Positions 40,201-53,944 of a stretch of DNA of 64,000 nucleotides are shown one piece after another (the first letter of the stretch is position 1; each line of letters begins with the position of its first letter). The stretch is from Tetrahymena thermophila SB210 (Eukaryota; Ciliophora; Oligohymenophorea; Hymenostomatida; Tetrahymenidae). The notes under the pieces are model-generated. The model worked only from the letters and a program-made list of their open reading frames with translations. It ran no database searches and was not told the origin of the DNA. Location of the stretch: NCBI RefSeq assembly GCF_000189635.1, contig NW_002476559.1:248001-312000 (forward strand). Direction: 5' to 3'. The translations under genes and the position numbers were made by a program.

Positions 40201-40283
40201 TTGTTTTTTAGTTTTTCTTCTGATAGAAATTCATTAATATATAATGTGTTTATTTTGTTTTGTTATTGATTTTGTTGCTCCAT
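37230..40283 (-). CDS. Leucine-rich-repeat protein G (1017 aa)
   Basis: Frame of 1018 codons from ATG (40283) to TGA. It was delimited by homology with F and spot-checked for TGA. It is a close duplicate of F (241 nt away, same strand) and of I. Differences are mostly substitutions and in-frame indels, for example near 38040-38110, so the frame is being kept. LRR pattern as in F. It lies head to head with B4 across 697 nt. No introns, signal peptide or membrane segment. The purpose of keeping near-identical LRR copies is unknown; dosage or ligand diversification are possible. Confidence 0.83.
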
Positions 40284-40980
40284 TTTTTTATTTATTAATG
40301 TTTGAAATCTTCTTAGAATTAAAAGAGGGTTTTTTATTTATCTTTATTTTTAATTTTCAAAATTGATGTGCAAATTTAAAAGTAAAAATTTTAAATATAT
40401 TAAAAAATTATTTTTGAAAAAATTCCCCATTTTCATTTCAAATAAAACTAAGAACAATTGTTAATATAATTTTTTATATTAAAATTTATTAATTTAACAT
40501 GATTTATTAAAATGAATTCTAATTTTATATTTATAATATTTAAATTAAAAGTGAGTGTTTGAGAAAAATAAATAAGTAAAAATTATTTCATAAATTTAGG
40601 ATTGTTAGTTTAATTAAAATATATTTTTTAATTTTAAATAAATACTTTCTTTATATTTCTAATTTGTTCTAAACTAGCAAGTAATGTGTGTGTCTTAAAA
40701 TAGACTCTTAAAATAAAAAATAATAAATAGTTACTAAAGCAATATCTATCTATTTTACTTAATAAACATATCAATTATTTTTTTTAAAGTTTATGTAAAT
40801 ATATAAATGATTTACTTTTAATGAATGGAATATAAATAAACCAATAAATGTTAAACAGCTATCACAAAAAGTAATTAATAATTAATGTTTGAAATAAATC
40901 TATAAAATTTTTTGTAAATAATTAATTAAAAGCATATTTTGAATTCATTCAGTATTATTAATAATAATTATCATATCACA
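40284..40980. promoter_or_regulatory. Divergent region LRR G / B4
   Basis: 697 nt between divergent starts. AT-rich, with no recognised element. It does not visibly match the equivalent I/B5 region (48803-50435) beyond base composition. Confidence 0.45.
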
Positions 40981-43900
40981 ATGATTAATAAGATGTGCTT
41001 AAATTCATTCAAAAAATTAGACATTTTTGGAAGTGAAATTACTCTAAATTATAATAAAGAGAGCTTATTTAGGACTCCATTCGGAGGAATTGTAGCCATA
41101 ATTTGCATTTTAACGCTGGCTTTACTGTTTTTTAACAATGTAAGATTGTTGTTTTTATAATCTATTTATTTCGCACTCTTTGATTAATATCAATTGATCA
41201 TAAATATAAATATGAAATGCTAAGCTTATTTTATTAAAAATAGATTCTTACACTAATTGGAAAGAGTAATAAAGCTAATACATTAATATATATATATCCT
41301 AAAATATAAAATACTGATAATTATTTTTAAAATAACTCATTAAGCCTAAGTTACTGCAGTATCTTCTATAATTTATAATCCTAATCCAGATGTTTTTGAA
41401 GTAGGATATAACAAGATGATGATTGCAGTTAAATTTGATCAAGACAACTTCATACAAAGACCTAAGATGAATATAACATTTGAAAAAAGACATTATATCA
41501 AATATGATAATGGAACATATGACTAATAGAAAGTAATTTTAATTTTCCTATTTACTATTACTATTTATTTATTTATATTACATATTTTATTTTGGGTATT
41601 TAACTGCCTTAAATTTACCTTTTTAAAAATAAAAAGGTCCCAGTTCCTTTAGAACCATGCACAGTAGAGCACTTTTAAGATCTTCCTAATTATAATATAA
41701 ATTGGGATGATAAATTTTAGTTATCTGGTATAGATGATTACCTTTGTCTTTAGTATATTTTTCCTTAATAATTAATAATCCATTAAATAATTAAACTTAC
41801 TAAATAGAAAAGGTTAAAATTTTAAGATCGGAGGAACTTATGAAAATAAGGATTTCTATCATATTAAATTTATATTGAAGCAGTGCTAAAACCAAACAAA
41901 TCCAGTAGAATCATGGAAACCTGTATGTGATACACCTGAAAATATAAATAAAACAACTGAAGATGTTCGCATTAAATTTTTACTTTCTAATACTCTTTTA
42001 AATCCAGAAAGTACTTAAGCTTCCATTTAAACATTTGTAGACACCCTAGTGTTCAATGTTTAGCCTCAAAAAGTAATATTAATTTATTTAGAGATACTTT
42101 AACTTTTCTATTTTAAGCAGTAAATTTGTTAAATAATTGGGCAAGCAAACTGTATTTATATAAAAATTGTATTTAATTTGTTTAATTTGCATCTAAGCTT
42201 ATGGCTTAAAAAGCAGAGTTTACATTATTAGTTGCTAAAAATTTAATTATTTATTTAAAAAAGATGTATACTACTGCTAATATAATGCTTAACGAATAAA
42301 AAGTGAGAACAGATGAAAGTGTTACTCTTTTTAAAGATATTTAAGAAACGACTTTTGTTTCGTTTAAGTAAGGAGAGTTCAAACAACAATTTTCAGTAGG
42401 AAATTTTACAAAATACAGTGAAATATTCTTTCTAAGGAGTAATTTTTCGACAACCGTTAAAAGAACTTTCTTAAAAATAGATTAAGTTATTAGCTACATG
42501 GGTGGTTTTTGCTAAATATTTCTTTTAGTTTCTGCAATAATAGGTAAAAAATAAATTAAGTATTTTTACACTTTACTTACAAAAATAATAAATTAATAGT
42601 TAGTTAATTTAATGAGTATGTCTATAATATTGAATTGGCTAATAAATTATATGATTTTGACATTCAAGATAAATCTAAAAATCCATATAAACCTCTTGCA
42701 AAAAACAATACTTCTTCCTCTTTCAGACTTTGTGTTAAATAAAATATTTCCTCAAATACTCCTGCGAAGTTTTTAACAGAAGGAGATTGCACATCAAAAA
42801 ATAACTAGATCTAAAATTTAAGATTTAATTAAATGTAAGACTCTCCGCATAAATTAAAGGGTAGAAATAGCTTACAGTAAAAAAATGAGATTCAAGATTA
42901 AAATAATGATAACAAAAATACAAATTATTTGACAAAAAAAACAATACTTAAAGAAGAAAATGAAAACAGAGAATAGTAATTTTATTTCTAACAAAACTAA
43001 ACAAAATAAGAGTCTTAAACAATACTAAATTTACATAAAGAAGAAGATAACTATTCAACTTAAAGACTAGATTCAATAAGACCTATTTGTTTTTAAACAA
43101 ATAATTCAAAAGTTATTTAATACTCTAAATTTAGCTCACAAAGAGAGATCCCGCTTATAAATTTAGATAAAAATGGTTCTTCATAAGTTAATTATGCACA
43201 ATAGTTAAAGAATTGTTAACACTAATTAGATCATCAATTGTATGATTAAGATCAGCATTAAGAAATAGACATAGAAAAAATTAATATTGAGGTTAATAAA
43301 TAGTAACCTTATTAAATAAGATTGGAAAAACCGAGCAGTAAATATAACTTGAATACTATTTCTTCAGTGCAAAGAGGAAGCTTATTTGATGTACAATCAG
43401 ATGGAATAATTAATACTAAATTTGATGAGTAAGAATAACATTTTACTTAAGTCTATGGTCATAGCTAAAATATAAAAATGAAATAAGAAAAAGTGTCTAA
43501 TGATAATAAATAATTCTTAGAACAAGAGTTAAAATACATCGTTTAAAGAGATAGGAGCTTGTGGTTGAATATAAAGTATTTCATAAACAAGATTACGTGC
43601 GGGAAATTTTATAATACAAATGAAGTGATTTTGTTGAATAAAGCTATTGAAATGGTCAAACAAGATTTAGATATTTTTAATATCCTTGATCGTTAAAAAG
43701 AAATTGAAAAATTCAAAAAATTATTCTTAACTCCTGACTAGCAGGTTTTATTCAACTTCTTCCCTAAACCATTAATAAAAGCCAATAAAGATGAAGTAAT
43801 TTTAACTAGGTATTCTTTAAAGAAAGATGATAAATAGAAATCAATTGACTTAACAAAGCTAAAAAGAAATTAAACAAAGAAACTAAACCTAAATATAAAA

Positions 43901-44667
43901 AACTTAGCTGTTCTCTCTAAAGCTGTAATGAAATTCAAGCAAAATTTAAGTGGCTAAAAAATTTCTGACTATCAAGCTCTTTTTAATTGTTATGAGAAAA
44001 TTATGCAGCAAAACAGCTCTGAGTAATTTATTATTTTGCTATATATTTTTTGAATTAATATTATTTTTTAAAATAGAGTTGAGAAAATTGTAAATAAGAA
44101 GTTAATTGAATAGCTAGGAAATGAAATGAAGACAATATTTGAAGTTGCTTATATGTAATTATTATTTATTATTGAATAAAAAAATTATACTAATTATTTA
44201 ACTTTAATAATAATAATAATAATAATAATAACAGGATGAAAAATAAATCTCATGAAAAAGACTAAATTTGTTCATTTAACAGAACAATTTAATAAGTAGC
44301 TCCTTCTCAACATAATATTTTTAATCCTTCTATATTTAAGAACATTAATATATAATAACAAAATGCTTCGAGTGTAAATGAAAGCATACCAGAAAGTAGC
44401 GACTGTTAACAACACTAAGATTTAAATTAAATATATAAAGAAAACAATGTACCTAATGCTTGTGAAACATCTATAGATAAAGAAAAATAGAACTAATAAG
44501 AGTTTCAAAAAAATTAGGAGGATAAAAAAAATATTGAAGAAGAAGTAGTAGAAGAAAATATGGATAATTTAATATTATTTGAATAAGTAGAGCATGATCC
44601 TAATTAAGATAATGAAAGTCACTCAACAGAAAAAGAAATTGAAAATAAGAAATCTAATTAGCAATGA
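40981..44667 (+). CDS. Two-membrane-segment ciliate family protein B4 (987 aa)
   Basis: Nine exons: 40981-41139, 41244-41265 (microexon), 41345-41532, 41637-41752, 41808-42072, 42264-42543, 42600-44022, 44077-44154, 44235-44667; 2964 nt. The start ATG at 40981 aligns with B5; a TTG-initiated extension upstream is not needed. The N-terminus has KKLDIFGSEITLNYN and FRTPFGG, then membrane segment 1 (IVAIICILTLALLFF). The outside domain has MMIAVKFDQDNF, PLEPCTVEHF, WKPVCDTPENI and LNPEST. Membrane segment 2 is VISYMGGFCQIFLLVSAII, then NIELANKLYDFD. The conserved cytoplasmic block is at about 646-738 (LDIFNILDRQ, LFNFFPKP). LGNEMKTIFEVAYM and a Glu-rich tail follow. With B5 it forms a subgroup in which the exon 6 Cys is Ser/Ala. 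Function not recognised. Confidence 0.88.
44205..44231 (+). repeat. (TAA)9 microsatellite in B4 intron 8
   Basis: Nine perfect TAA units directly before the acceptor acag of the last intron. Length changes here would not affect the protein but could move the acceptor away from an upstream branch site. Confidence 0.95.
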
Positions 44668-45751
44668 AATGTTAAATAATTAATTTAGCTATATTTTTTA
44701 TTGTGAATCAATAAAGAATGGATCAAAAAACAATCAATATTTAAATTATACTTATTTATAACAAAATAATAACTCTTTTCTTTGTTTGTCTGATTAAGGT
44801 TTATATTTATTTACATTGCTAATTTTATAAATTCATTTTTAAATAATAAAATATTACAATGCTTTTAATTACCTAATATATTTTGTCTAAAAATTTACTA
44901 CTAACTATTGAACAATTTATTTTTAAAAATCCATATTCTTAATTTAGGGGTGCCATATGAATCTTTTATAGGACCAAAGAGAAATATTCAAAATTATTTA
45001 TTTTATTTTATTTTAAAAACAAAGATTCTCGAATAATTATTTCCTGAGTAAGAAATAAACAAACATTTAATAGAAATATAAATTATTTAATAAAATAAAG
45101 AAAAATTTTAAAGAAATAAAAAAGGTTTTGAAACATGATAGGAAAAAAAAAAAAATTTTTAATCAAAGATTTAATTTTATGATGAAGAAATCTATATAAA
45201 TTTTTTTATCAAATATTTAATCTTGAATTATTTTTTTTTTTACATATAAAATGAATGAGAAATTTTTAAAATCTAAAAATTAAATGTTTGATTAAAAATT
45301 TAGAAATAAAGCAGTACTAGGTATGGCTCCATATAGAAAATACTTTATAGTGACCCACCCCCTCATTCTCTTTGGATAAATATAAAATATTAGGTTTAAT
45401 AAACTTTAATCTAATTTTTTTTATCAATCGTAATAACTAACACTTTTCAAACTTTTTAATAAAAATAAAAATAAATAATTGAAAAGTATAATCCTTATTT
45501 AAAAATAATCCTTTTGTGAATATAATCCTTACTATTTTCATTTCTATTGTATTTATTTTTACAATTTAAAGGATACTAATTTTTTACTTTATAAAATCTA
45601 CCCCAGTCAAAAGGGTCAGGTTATAATAATAATACATTTATTTTATATTAATAAGGAATTAGAAAAAGTAAAACTAAAATTAATATAAATAGATATTTTT
45701 AAACTTTATTTTAGACCAAAAAGTGAAATATATAATAAAAACAAAAATAAA
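44668..45751. other. Convergent spacer B4 / LRR I
   Basis: 1084 nt, AT-rich. Two patches are less AT-rich: 44946-44985 and 45310-45380 (including gacccaccccctc). The right end (about 45560-45751) matches 37060-37229 beside LRR G, so the duplicated LRR unit includes its 3' flank. No coding frame supported. Confidence 0.5.
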
Positions 45752-48700
45752 TCAGTCAAATTCATAAATATCATTATAAAAATTTTTAATAGAAACAACT
45801 CTCTTTAGTTTTTTTATTATTTTACTTTTTTGGCTAATTGAAATATATTAAAGATTTTGTAGCAACAAAAGTGATCTGCAAATTAAATTTATTGTTTCAT
45901 CTTATTATTAATTAAATAACAGAGTTAAGTTTCTCAAGTTTTTACTTAATTTATTGCATAAATTATTAAATTCTACTAGAAAATCTCCTTAAATTATCAA
46001 ATTTTATAAAATTAGAGACAAATTTTATAAATTTTACAAATTTGCCAATTATCTACAAATCCCACAAGCAAATTATAATTATTCAGTTGCTTCTTAAAAC
46101 TTCTATTAAAATTTGAATTCAATAGATATACTTTTTAACTATTTCAGCATTCCTAAGCATTCTAAAAATAAATATAGATTTTACCATTCTAAATTGTTTC
46201 CTTCTTCATAAATAACAAAACTTAGAACTTCCAAACATGGTATTTACAGTAATGATTAGCCAAATAATTTTACACTTTTATTTCCTATTTAATTCTTTGG
46301 TTGTACTACAAAATTTAATTTTTTGAGAAATTGCAAAGAGGATAAATTCTTGAAGATTAATTAGGAGTTATTTTCACCCAACTGATTATTTTTACTGATT
46401 GTAAATTCTAATTTTGTTAAAAATTTTAAGCTTTCAAATATGAAAGGAATTAAATTTTCTTTTTATGAGATTTAAACATCATAACCAGTTAATAAACAGT
46501 CATTTTCAATTTTTAGAGATATTTTCTGAGGATAATTCTATGATTTACTCTATAATTATTGTGAATTATTCTATTAATTTATTACTAAAAATTTCCTTTC
46601 AGCTTAAACTGTACAATAATTGGATTATTTTATAGAATTTTCAAATTAGATAAAATTAAGAGTTTATATTTCTTAAAATAGTTATACAAGGTAAAGCATA
46701 CTGAAAGAGTATCCTGCCATATAAATATTTTAAAGAAGCATTAATTTGCTCAAATACTATTTAAATAGGATACTTTCTTCTTTCTTCATCAGCAAACTCT
46801 TAAAATTTAAAAACAAAAATCCTATCCTCTTTATTTAAGAAATTTTTTAAAACATATTCTCAAAATTTTTCCAATAAATTTGATTGATACCTATAGAAAT
46901 ATCTATGCTTTCTAACTTTTTAGGAAATTTAAAACTGCTTCCAAAATCAGCTTCTTCTTCATCACTTTCAAAGTTTTTTCCATTGATTTTAATTGTTAGA
47001 CTACTTAAGTTTTGTAAGTTTTCAAAGATCCCCAGTAAATTTTTTATTGTTTCTTTACTGAATTGATCTTTAATTATTTATATTGCCAAAAAAGTTAGAC
47101 TGTTTAGATTATTAATTGTAGTTATTAATTTTTAAAAACCTAAATCGTTAACAGGAGCATAATCACTTTAAAATTAAATTTATAATTGATCTAATTTTTT
47201 TAATTCTATTAAATTATTACTCAATTCTTCCAGACTTTCATACGAAAGACTAATTTTACTTAAAAAACTTAGCTGCAAGCTTTCTAAATTTTTATTTTGT
47301 TTTAATTTTGTAAACAAATTTAATAGCTAATTCTCTTCTATCTCTAAAAAATTGCCCAAATTTATCTTCAACTCTTTCAAATTAAATTTATTTTATGCCA
47401 AATCTTACAATTACATTGATTAAGGTTTTAATTAAGTTGATGAAAAATCATAAATATCTAAATATAGCTCCTCTATTTTTTCTGAAACACTTATTGACTT
47501 AGTTAATATATTTGGATAAAAACTATTATCAAAATAAGTGCAATCAAAATAGATCTTAAAATTTATTACTCTCAATTACTTTATAACTTCAAAAAATTAC
47601 TAAACATTTAATTAGTAGACCTCAGAAAAGTTTTTCATGTTAGAAACATCGATTTTTAACTCATTTAGCTTTTTGAGAGAATTAAATTATGCTATAAAAT
47701 TGATAAGTTAGTAAAATTTTATTTCGCAAAAGTAAGAGAATTTCACAGTTAAATTTACTAAGTTGACAAATTTACAAATATCCTATGCTAAATCTTAGAA
47801 ATTATTTTATTGTTCATAATAATTTAAGAATGTATTTTTTTAATCGCTATCTATCAAAAAATCTAAAATAACTTATTCCAAATTATTGATTTAAGAAAAA
47901 AAAGATAAAATAAAATTAATGAGTGAGACTGAAATATAATCTAATTTTATTATTAATTTTTTAAGATTGGGTAAAAAGTTTTTGTAAATCTCTGCATTTA
48001 ATAGTTGAAATTATTAAATATTCCCTTTATTATAACAATTTATTCTTAGGTCTAATTTTTAAAGATTACTTAGATTTTTTAGGATGCGTAATAGATAATC
48101 AAAGCAATTATTAGTGATAATAATTTTATATCCTAAATCAATACTTAATTCTGTTAAATTATTACTTTAGCAAAGCTCTTCTTCAAGTATATCTAAAATG
48201 TATGTAGCTGATTAATTACTTTAAACTATTTCAAATGAGAATTACTGTAACTCTGATAAGTATCTTATTCCATGAAGTAAAAGATTCAAAAAGAAAGTCT
48301 AATTTTTTAAGTATTTTACAGATATATCTAAGGATCGTAAACTCAAAGAATTTTTATAAAATTCAATTAAACAGAGCTATTTATCATCAGTAGAGATTTG
48401 TGAAAATTCAAAGGATAATTTAAGGGATTCTAAATTTTTAAAACTTAATAGGCATCTACTAAGAGTTTACTATTATATATTTGAAAGATGTATCATCATA
48501 TCGAAAGATAAACTCAAATTAGTTATTTATTAAATATCTTTAAACAAGCAGAGAGACTCTTCAATTACCAAATCATATATTTGAATAAAATTTATTTCTA
48601 AAGATTTAAATTCCTTTTTATCATTTAAGAAGTCTTTGATGATTATAAAATGTTTTGTAAAATCTTTACAAAACTCAACAGATATTTAAAATTTTTCAAA

Positions 48701-48802
48701 TTATTTTATTTTTTTGAGTTTGTTTTTTAGTTTTTCTTCTGATAGAAATTAATTTATATATAAAGAATTTGTTTTGTTTTGTTATTGATTTTGCTACTCC
48801 AT
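45752..48802 (-). CDS. Leucine-rich-repeat protein I (1016 aa)
   Basis: Frame of 1017 codons from ATG (48802) to TGA, delimited by alignment to F and G and spot-checked. It is the third close duplicate, clearly more diverged from G than F is in places (for example 47810-47850). LRR units fill the protein, with no signal peptide, membrane segment or intron. It lies between B4 (convergent) and B5 (divergent). The same stop context and 3' flank are shared with G. Likely an intracellular repeat scaffold; partner unknown. Confidence 0.82.
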
Positions 48803-50435
48803 TTATTATTTATTAATATTTCAAATCTTCTTAGCATTAAATGAATATCAATAAAAAACTTTATATTTAATTTTCAAAATTATTTACAGATTGTTAAATT
48901 CTTAAAATACTAAATAAATAAATATATTTTTAGATGTTATTTTGATACTTTTATTAATAATATTCATAATTTTTCATTTTATTTTTAAATAAATCAAGTT
49001 TATTTCACCAAAAATTTTACTAAATTCATTTTTTAGCAATAACCAAATTTATTTTTTATACAGACCATTAATTTTATAATCTTATTCCAAGAATATTCAC
49101 TTTAACTAATATCTTTTAATATTAAATATTTTTATTGTTGAATTTACAGTAAGCCAAAGAAATGATCATTTAATTTCAAATATATGAAATTTTAAATATA
49201 CATTTATATATCTTTCTTAAAATTCACTTCATTTACAAGGAATAAAATAGGACTGAATTTAATTATTAAAATAAAAAATAAATATTTCATTTGTTTTAAG
49301 TAAATTTTATCTTTGTAAAATAGCATTTTACGAATTAATAAAATAGAGAATATTGAATATCAAGAGATTTCTATTTAAAAAGACTATATATACTGAATAA
49401 TAAATTTAAAATATCTAACAGATTTTAAATTTTTATTTTAAAAATTCTATAAAAAAAATATTTATTTTCTTTATTTTTGAAAACTAACCTTCTTCCATAA
49501 TTTTACTCAGATTTATAGCCAAAAAAAGAATTTTATTCACGAATTTTATGATTAATTAATTAATATAATAAACTCTTTCTATTTTGAATATAACTGAGAA
49601 AAATTTTTAATTTTTATTAGCTAAAAATTATTTAAAACTTTAACTCCTTTAGCTAAAATTTAGATGACATTAAAAATTATTTTAGATATTAAATGCAATT
49701 TATTTGTTGTAGAATTTAGGGAAAAAAAACTTATGTTAAAATATTATAAATAACAAAAAAATGGAAAAAAAATATTGAATCGACAAAACTCAAAAATTCT
49801 CATCACTGATTTTCAAGAATAAAAAATTTTATTTTAGAGTGTTTTCCCCTCTTAAATAAATAAAATAATTGACTTGCTTTAATTAAATTTTTAAAATATT
49901 ATCTTTAATATAATAATATATAAGAAAAGTAGGTTGCTTTTATATTTAACTTTCCTTATTATTATATAAATTTAAAAGATTCATAAATTTAGAAAATAAA
50001 TTATTTTTATCTTTATTTTTGAAGAAAATTTCATAAAAAATAGCTGAAAACAACATTGTTTTTAAAAATTGTTATTATTATGCTTTAAAATTTTATTAAA
50101 ATGTTTATTTTGTAAGAAGAACTATTTATTAAAAACAAAATGAAAATTTGGAATAATCTTATATTTTCATTTAAAAAGAGAGTAATGAATGTGTGGTAAT
50201 TAAATATATATAAATATTTAATTAGTTTACTTGAATATTATTGGTACTATAATTAATATATATTCTGTATATTTAATCATATCACTAACTTAATCGTTAT
50301 TTTTAATAGTAATATATATTAATATCAAATATTTGAAATAATAATGAATTTATAAATATTTTTTTAAAAGAACTTTGAATATTTTCAAAAAAAAATATCA
50401 ATTAAAATTTATAAATTATTATTAGTTTTACATAC
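48803..50435. promoter_or_regulatory. Divergent region LRR I / B5
   Basis: 1633 nt, the longest divergent spacer here, strongly AT-rich with many A and T tracts. It should hold both promoters. No gene, RNA or repeat was recognised. Confidence 0.45.
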
Positions 50436-53400
50436 ATGATGAATAAAATATGCTTAAGGTCATTCAAAAAATTAGACATATTTGGAAGCGAAATAGGTCT
50501 AAATTATAAAAAACAGAACATATTTAGATCTGCTTTTGGAGGTTTTGTTGCCATAGTTTGTATATTAGTTTTAGTTTTGCTATTTTTCAATAATGTAAAT
50601 TAATATCTTGATTACTATTTCTAGATTTTTAATATCAATTTTCAATTTTATTTTTTTAGATGATAGTTTTTTTTTAAAAAAATAGGTCCTTACACTAATT
50701 TAAAAAAGTAATGATTATTTAGAAAAATAATAATGTAAACTAAAATATGTACTCAAATATTAATTTCAAACAAAAAAAAGCCCAAGTATCTGTGATAGAC
50801 TCTGTAAACTATGACCCAAATCCTGATATTTTTGAAGTAGGGTACAATCAAATGATGATTGCAGTTAAATTTGATCAAGATAATTATATATAAAGACCAA
50901 AGATGAACATAACTTTTGAAAAGAGACATTACATTAGACACGAAAACGGAACATTAGAATAATAGAAAGTAAACCTTTTGTGAATATTTTACAAAAATTA
51001 GATAGATTAATTTTTTGAATTTTATTTTGATAATAATTCAATCGATTTAATAAATTTTTTAATAACTCAAAATCAAAAGATTCCAGCAACTTTAGAACCC
51101 TGCACCATAGAGCATTTTGAAAATCTTCCTAATTATAATATTGATTGGAAATTGGGTTTTTAATTATCTGGTTTGGATGATTACCTTTGTCTTTAGTATT
51201 ATTTTATAGTCAATAATAACAATTAATATTTATTATCTTAAAATAGGAAAGGCGAGAGCTTTAAAATTGGTGGGAGATACGAAAGCAAAGATTTTTATCA
51301 TATAAAATTTATTTTGAGTAAATGTGAAAACCAGACTGATCCCGTAGAGCCTTGGAAACCCATATGTGATACACCTGAAAATATATATAAAACGACTGAG
51401 GATGCTAGAATCAGATTTATTTTTTCAAATACACTTTTAAATCCAGAAAGCTCTGATACACCAATATAGACATTTTAAGATTCTTTGATATTTAATGTGT
51501 AACCTCAATAAGTAAAATAAGATTTTATTGCTCTTAATAATTATGAATTTATTAATTTAAAAAGATGTACACTACAGCAAATATCATGCTTAATCAACAA
51601 ACAGTTAGAACAGACGAGAGTGTCACCCTTTTTAAAGATTTCTAGGAGGTGAAATTTGTTTCATTTAAGCAAGGAGACTATAAGCAATAGTTTGCAGTTG
51701 GAAATTTTACAAAATATGCAGAAATTTTCTTTTTGAGGAGCAATTTTTCAACGATTGCTTTAAGGACTTTTCTTAAAATAGATCAAGTTATCAGCTACAT
51801 GGGTGGATTTTGTTAAATATTCCTTTTGTTCTCAGCTATAATTGGTATATTTATTCATTTAATTATATTCTTAATGATATCATAAACACTTTAATAGTTG
51901 GATAAGTGAATGAGCATATCTATGATATTGAACTAGCAAATTAACTATATGATTTCGACATTTAAAATAAATCAGAAGCTAATTATAAACCTGTGATTAA
52001 AAAAAACAACTCTTTTCAATCCAGGCAAAGTGTTAAATCAAACTTTTCTTAAAATATTAATGCAAAAATTCTGACAGAAGGAGATTTTACTACGCGTTTA
52101 AATCAGTTCTAGAATACAAAAATAAATTAAATGCAAGATTCCCCTAAAAATTTTGATAAAAGAAATAGCTTTTTATAATAAAATGGAATTCTAAGCTAAA
52201 ACAACAAAGGAAGCTTAAATGTAAATAGTACTTTGTTCAAAAAAGAAAGCTTAAATAGATAGTCTCCATGCTTTATCAACTAAAATGAATAAAAAGAAGA
52301 AAATTAGATAAATTTGCCTAAAGAAGAGGTTAACTAGGAGAATTAATTAAGCTAAAGATAAGATTCGACTAGGCCAATCTACACATAAAGGAATAGCAAC
52401 AATTCAAAATTTCTTAATAAAGATAGTCCATTAATAAACCTAGATTAAAATTGTTATTTATAATCTATTGAGCCAGAATAGAATAAAAAGTAAAGAAATT
52501 CTTTAGAATCAGATTTGTAGAAGTAAGAGGAAGACAAAGTGATAGATATTTCAAAGATAAATAATTAGTTTTAATTTTAGTAAAAAGATCAAGCTACGAA
52601 TGAAAAAACATTCAGTAAAAATAATTTAAATAAAATTGTTACTCCAAATAGAATTAGTTTATTTGAGATATAGTCAGAGGGAAATGTAAACAAAAGAATT
52701 AATGAGTAAGAGTAGAATTTAACCTAGACATTTGTCTTAAACCACTACACTAAAGAGAGGTAAGAAAAATCTTTCACCTCTGAGAATAAATAGTTTTTAG
52801 AGCAAGAGCTTAAATACATCGTTTAGAGAGATAGAAGCTTGTAGCTCAATTTAAAATATTTTGTTAACAAAATATCTTGTGGAAAATTTTACAATACTTA
52901 TGAAGTGCTTTTATTAAATAAAGCAATAGATTCAGTTAAATAAGATTTGGACATATTCAATATATTAGAGCGTTAGAAAGAAATTGACAAATTAAAGAAT
53001 CTGCTCTTTTCTCATGATTAATAAGTTCTGTTTAACTTTTTCCCTAAGCCTCTAATAAAATTGAACAAAGAAGGAGAAATTTTGAGCAGAAATTCTTTAA
53101 GAAATATTAATAATTCTTAACCTATGAATTTATCAAGATTAAATAAAAGAAAAACAAAAAAGCTTAATTTGAATATAAAGAATATTGCTATATTAACCAA
53201 AGCTATTATGAAATTCAAGGAGAATTTAAGCAACAAGAATATATCAGATTATTAATAATTATTTAATTGCTATGAAAAAATTGTTATGTAACAAGATACT
53301 TCAGAGTAAGTTTTATTGAAATAGGAATATCAATATTCATATTAAAATTAACATAAATCTAGGGTGGAGAAAATACTCAACAAAAAATTAATAGATTAGT

Positions 53401-53944
53401 TAGGAAGTGAAATGAAGAATATTTTCGAGATCGCTTATATGTAAAGAAATTTAAATAAATATTTTGAAATTTTTTAAATTAAATTTACTATGAATTTAAA
53501 CAAAATATTTTTTTTGTTTTAAAAACAAATAAACAAACTATTAGGATGAAGTAAAAGCAACTCAAAAAAGAACAAAATACATCTTTCAATAGAATAAATT
53601 AAATAGCTCCATCTTAAAATAATATTTTAAATCCATCCTTATTCTAAAATTTTAAATAAAGACAATAAAATATTTGTAATACTGAGTCAAACTCACCATC
53701 TAGTAGCTAAACAAATTAAAATTAAGAAAAATGTTAAGAAAGTGTACCAAAAATCAATGAAATTTCATTTGAAAAAGCGAAATAGACTGAATAATAATTA
53801 GGTTAAAACTAATTTAATGATAATTAACATTAAGATATTACAAATTAATTGATATAATTTGAGCAAGACGATGATAACAATATTGATGATAACTAACAAA
53901 CCAATCAAATTCACTAAATAAGTTAAACGAAAATTGATGGATGA
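50436..53944 (+). CDS. Two-membrane-segment ciliate family protein B5 (971 aa)
   Basis: Nine exons: 50436-50594, 50686-50707 (microexon), 50781-50968, 51080-51195, 51247-51511, 51565-51844, 51898-53305, 53363-53440, 53545-53944; 2916 nt. Two ATGs stand in tandem at the start; the first gives the same exon 1 length as B4. The N-terminus has KKLDIFGSEIGLNYK and FRSAFGG, then membrane segment 1 (FVAIVCILVLVLLFF). The outside domain has MMIAVKFDQDNY, TLEPCTIEHF and WKPICDTPENI. Membrane segment 2 is VISYMGGFCQIPFVLSAII, then DIELANQLYDFD. The conserved block is at about 643-735 (LDIFNILERQ, LFNFFPKP). LGSEMKNIFEIAYM and a Gln/Asn/Asp tail end it. Exons 1-6 and 8 have the same lengths as in B4. 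Function not recognised. Confidence 0.88.

Noticed and set aside
41140..41344. B4 introns 1 and 2 retained as coding
   Set aside because: The stretch happens to lack TGA and keeps frame, but the same region in B1 has a TGA and in B5 changes frame. The spliced version with the microexon aligns across all five paralogs.
45345..45375. C-rich patch gacccaccccctc as possible telomere-like DNA
   Set aside because: It is not a tandem CCCCAA array and has no neighbouring repeats.
50753..50941. Minus-strand frame of 62 codons, and a matching one at 41299-41493
   Set aside because: Both are antisense to the conserved exon 3 of B5 and B4; their similarity to each other only reflects conservation of the plus-strand exon.
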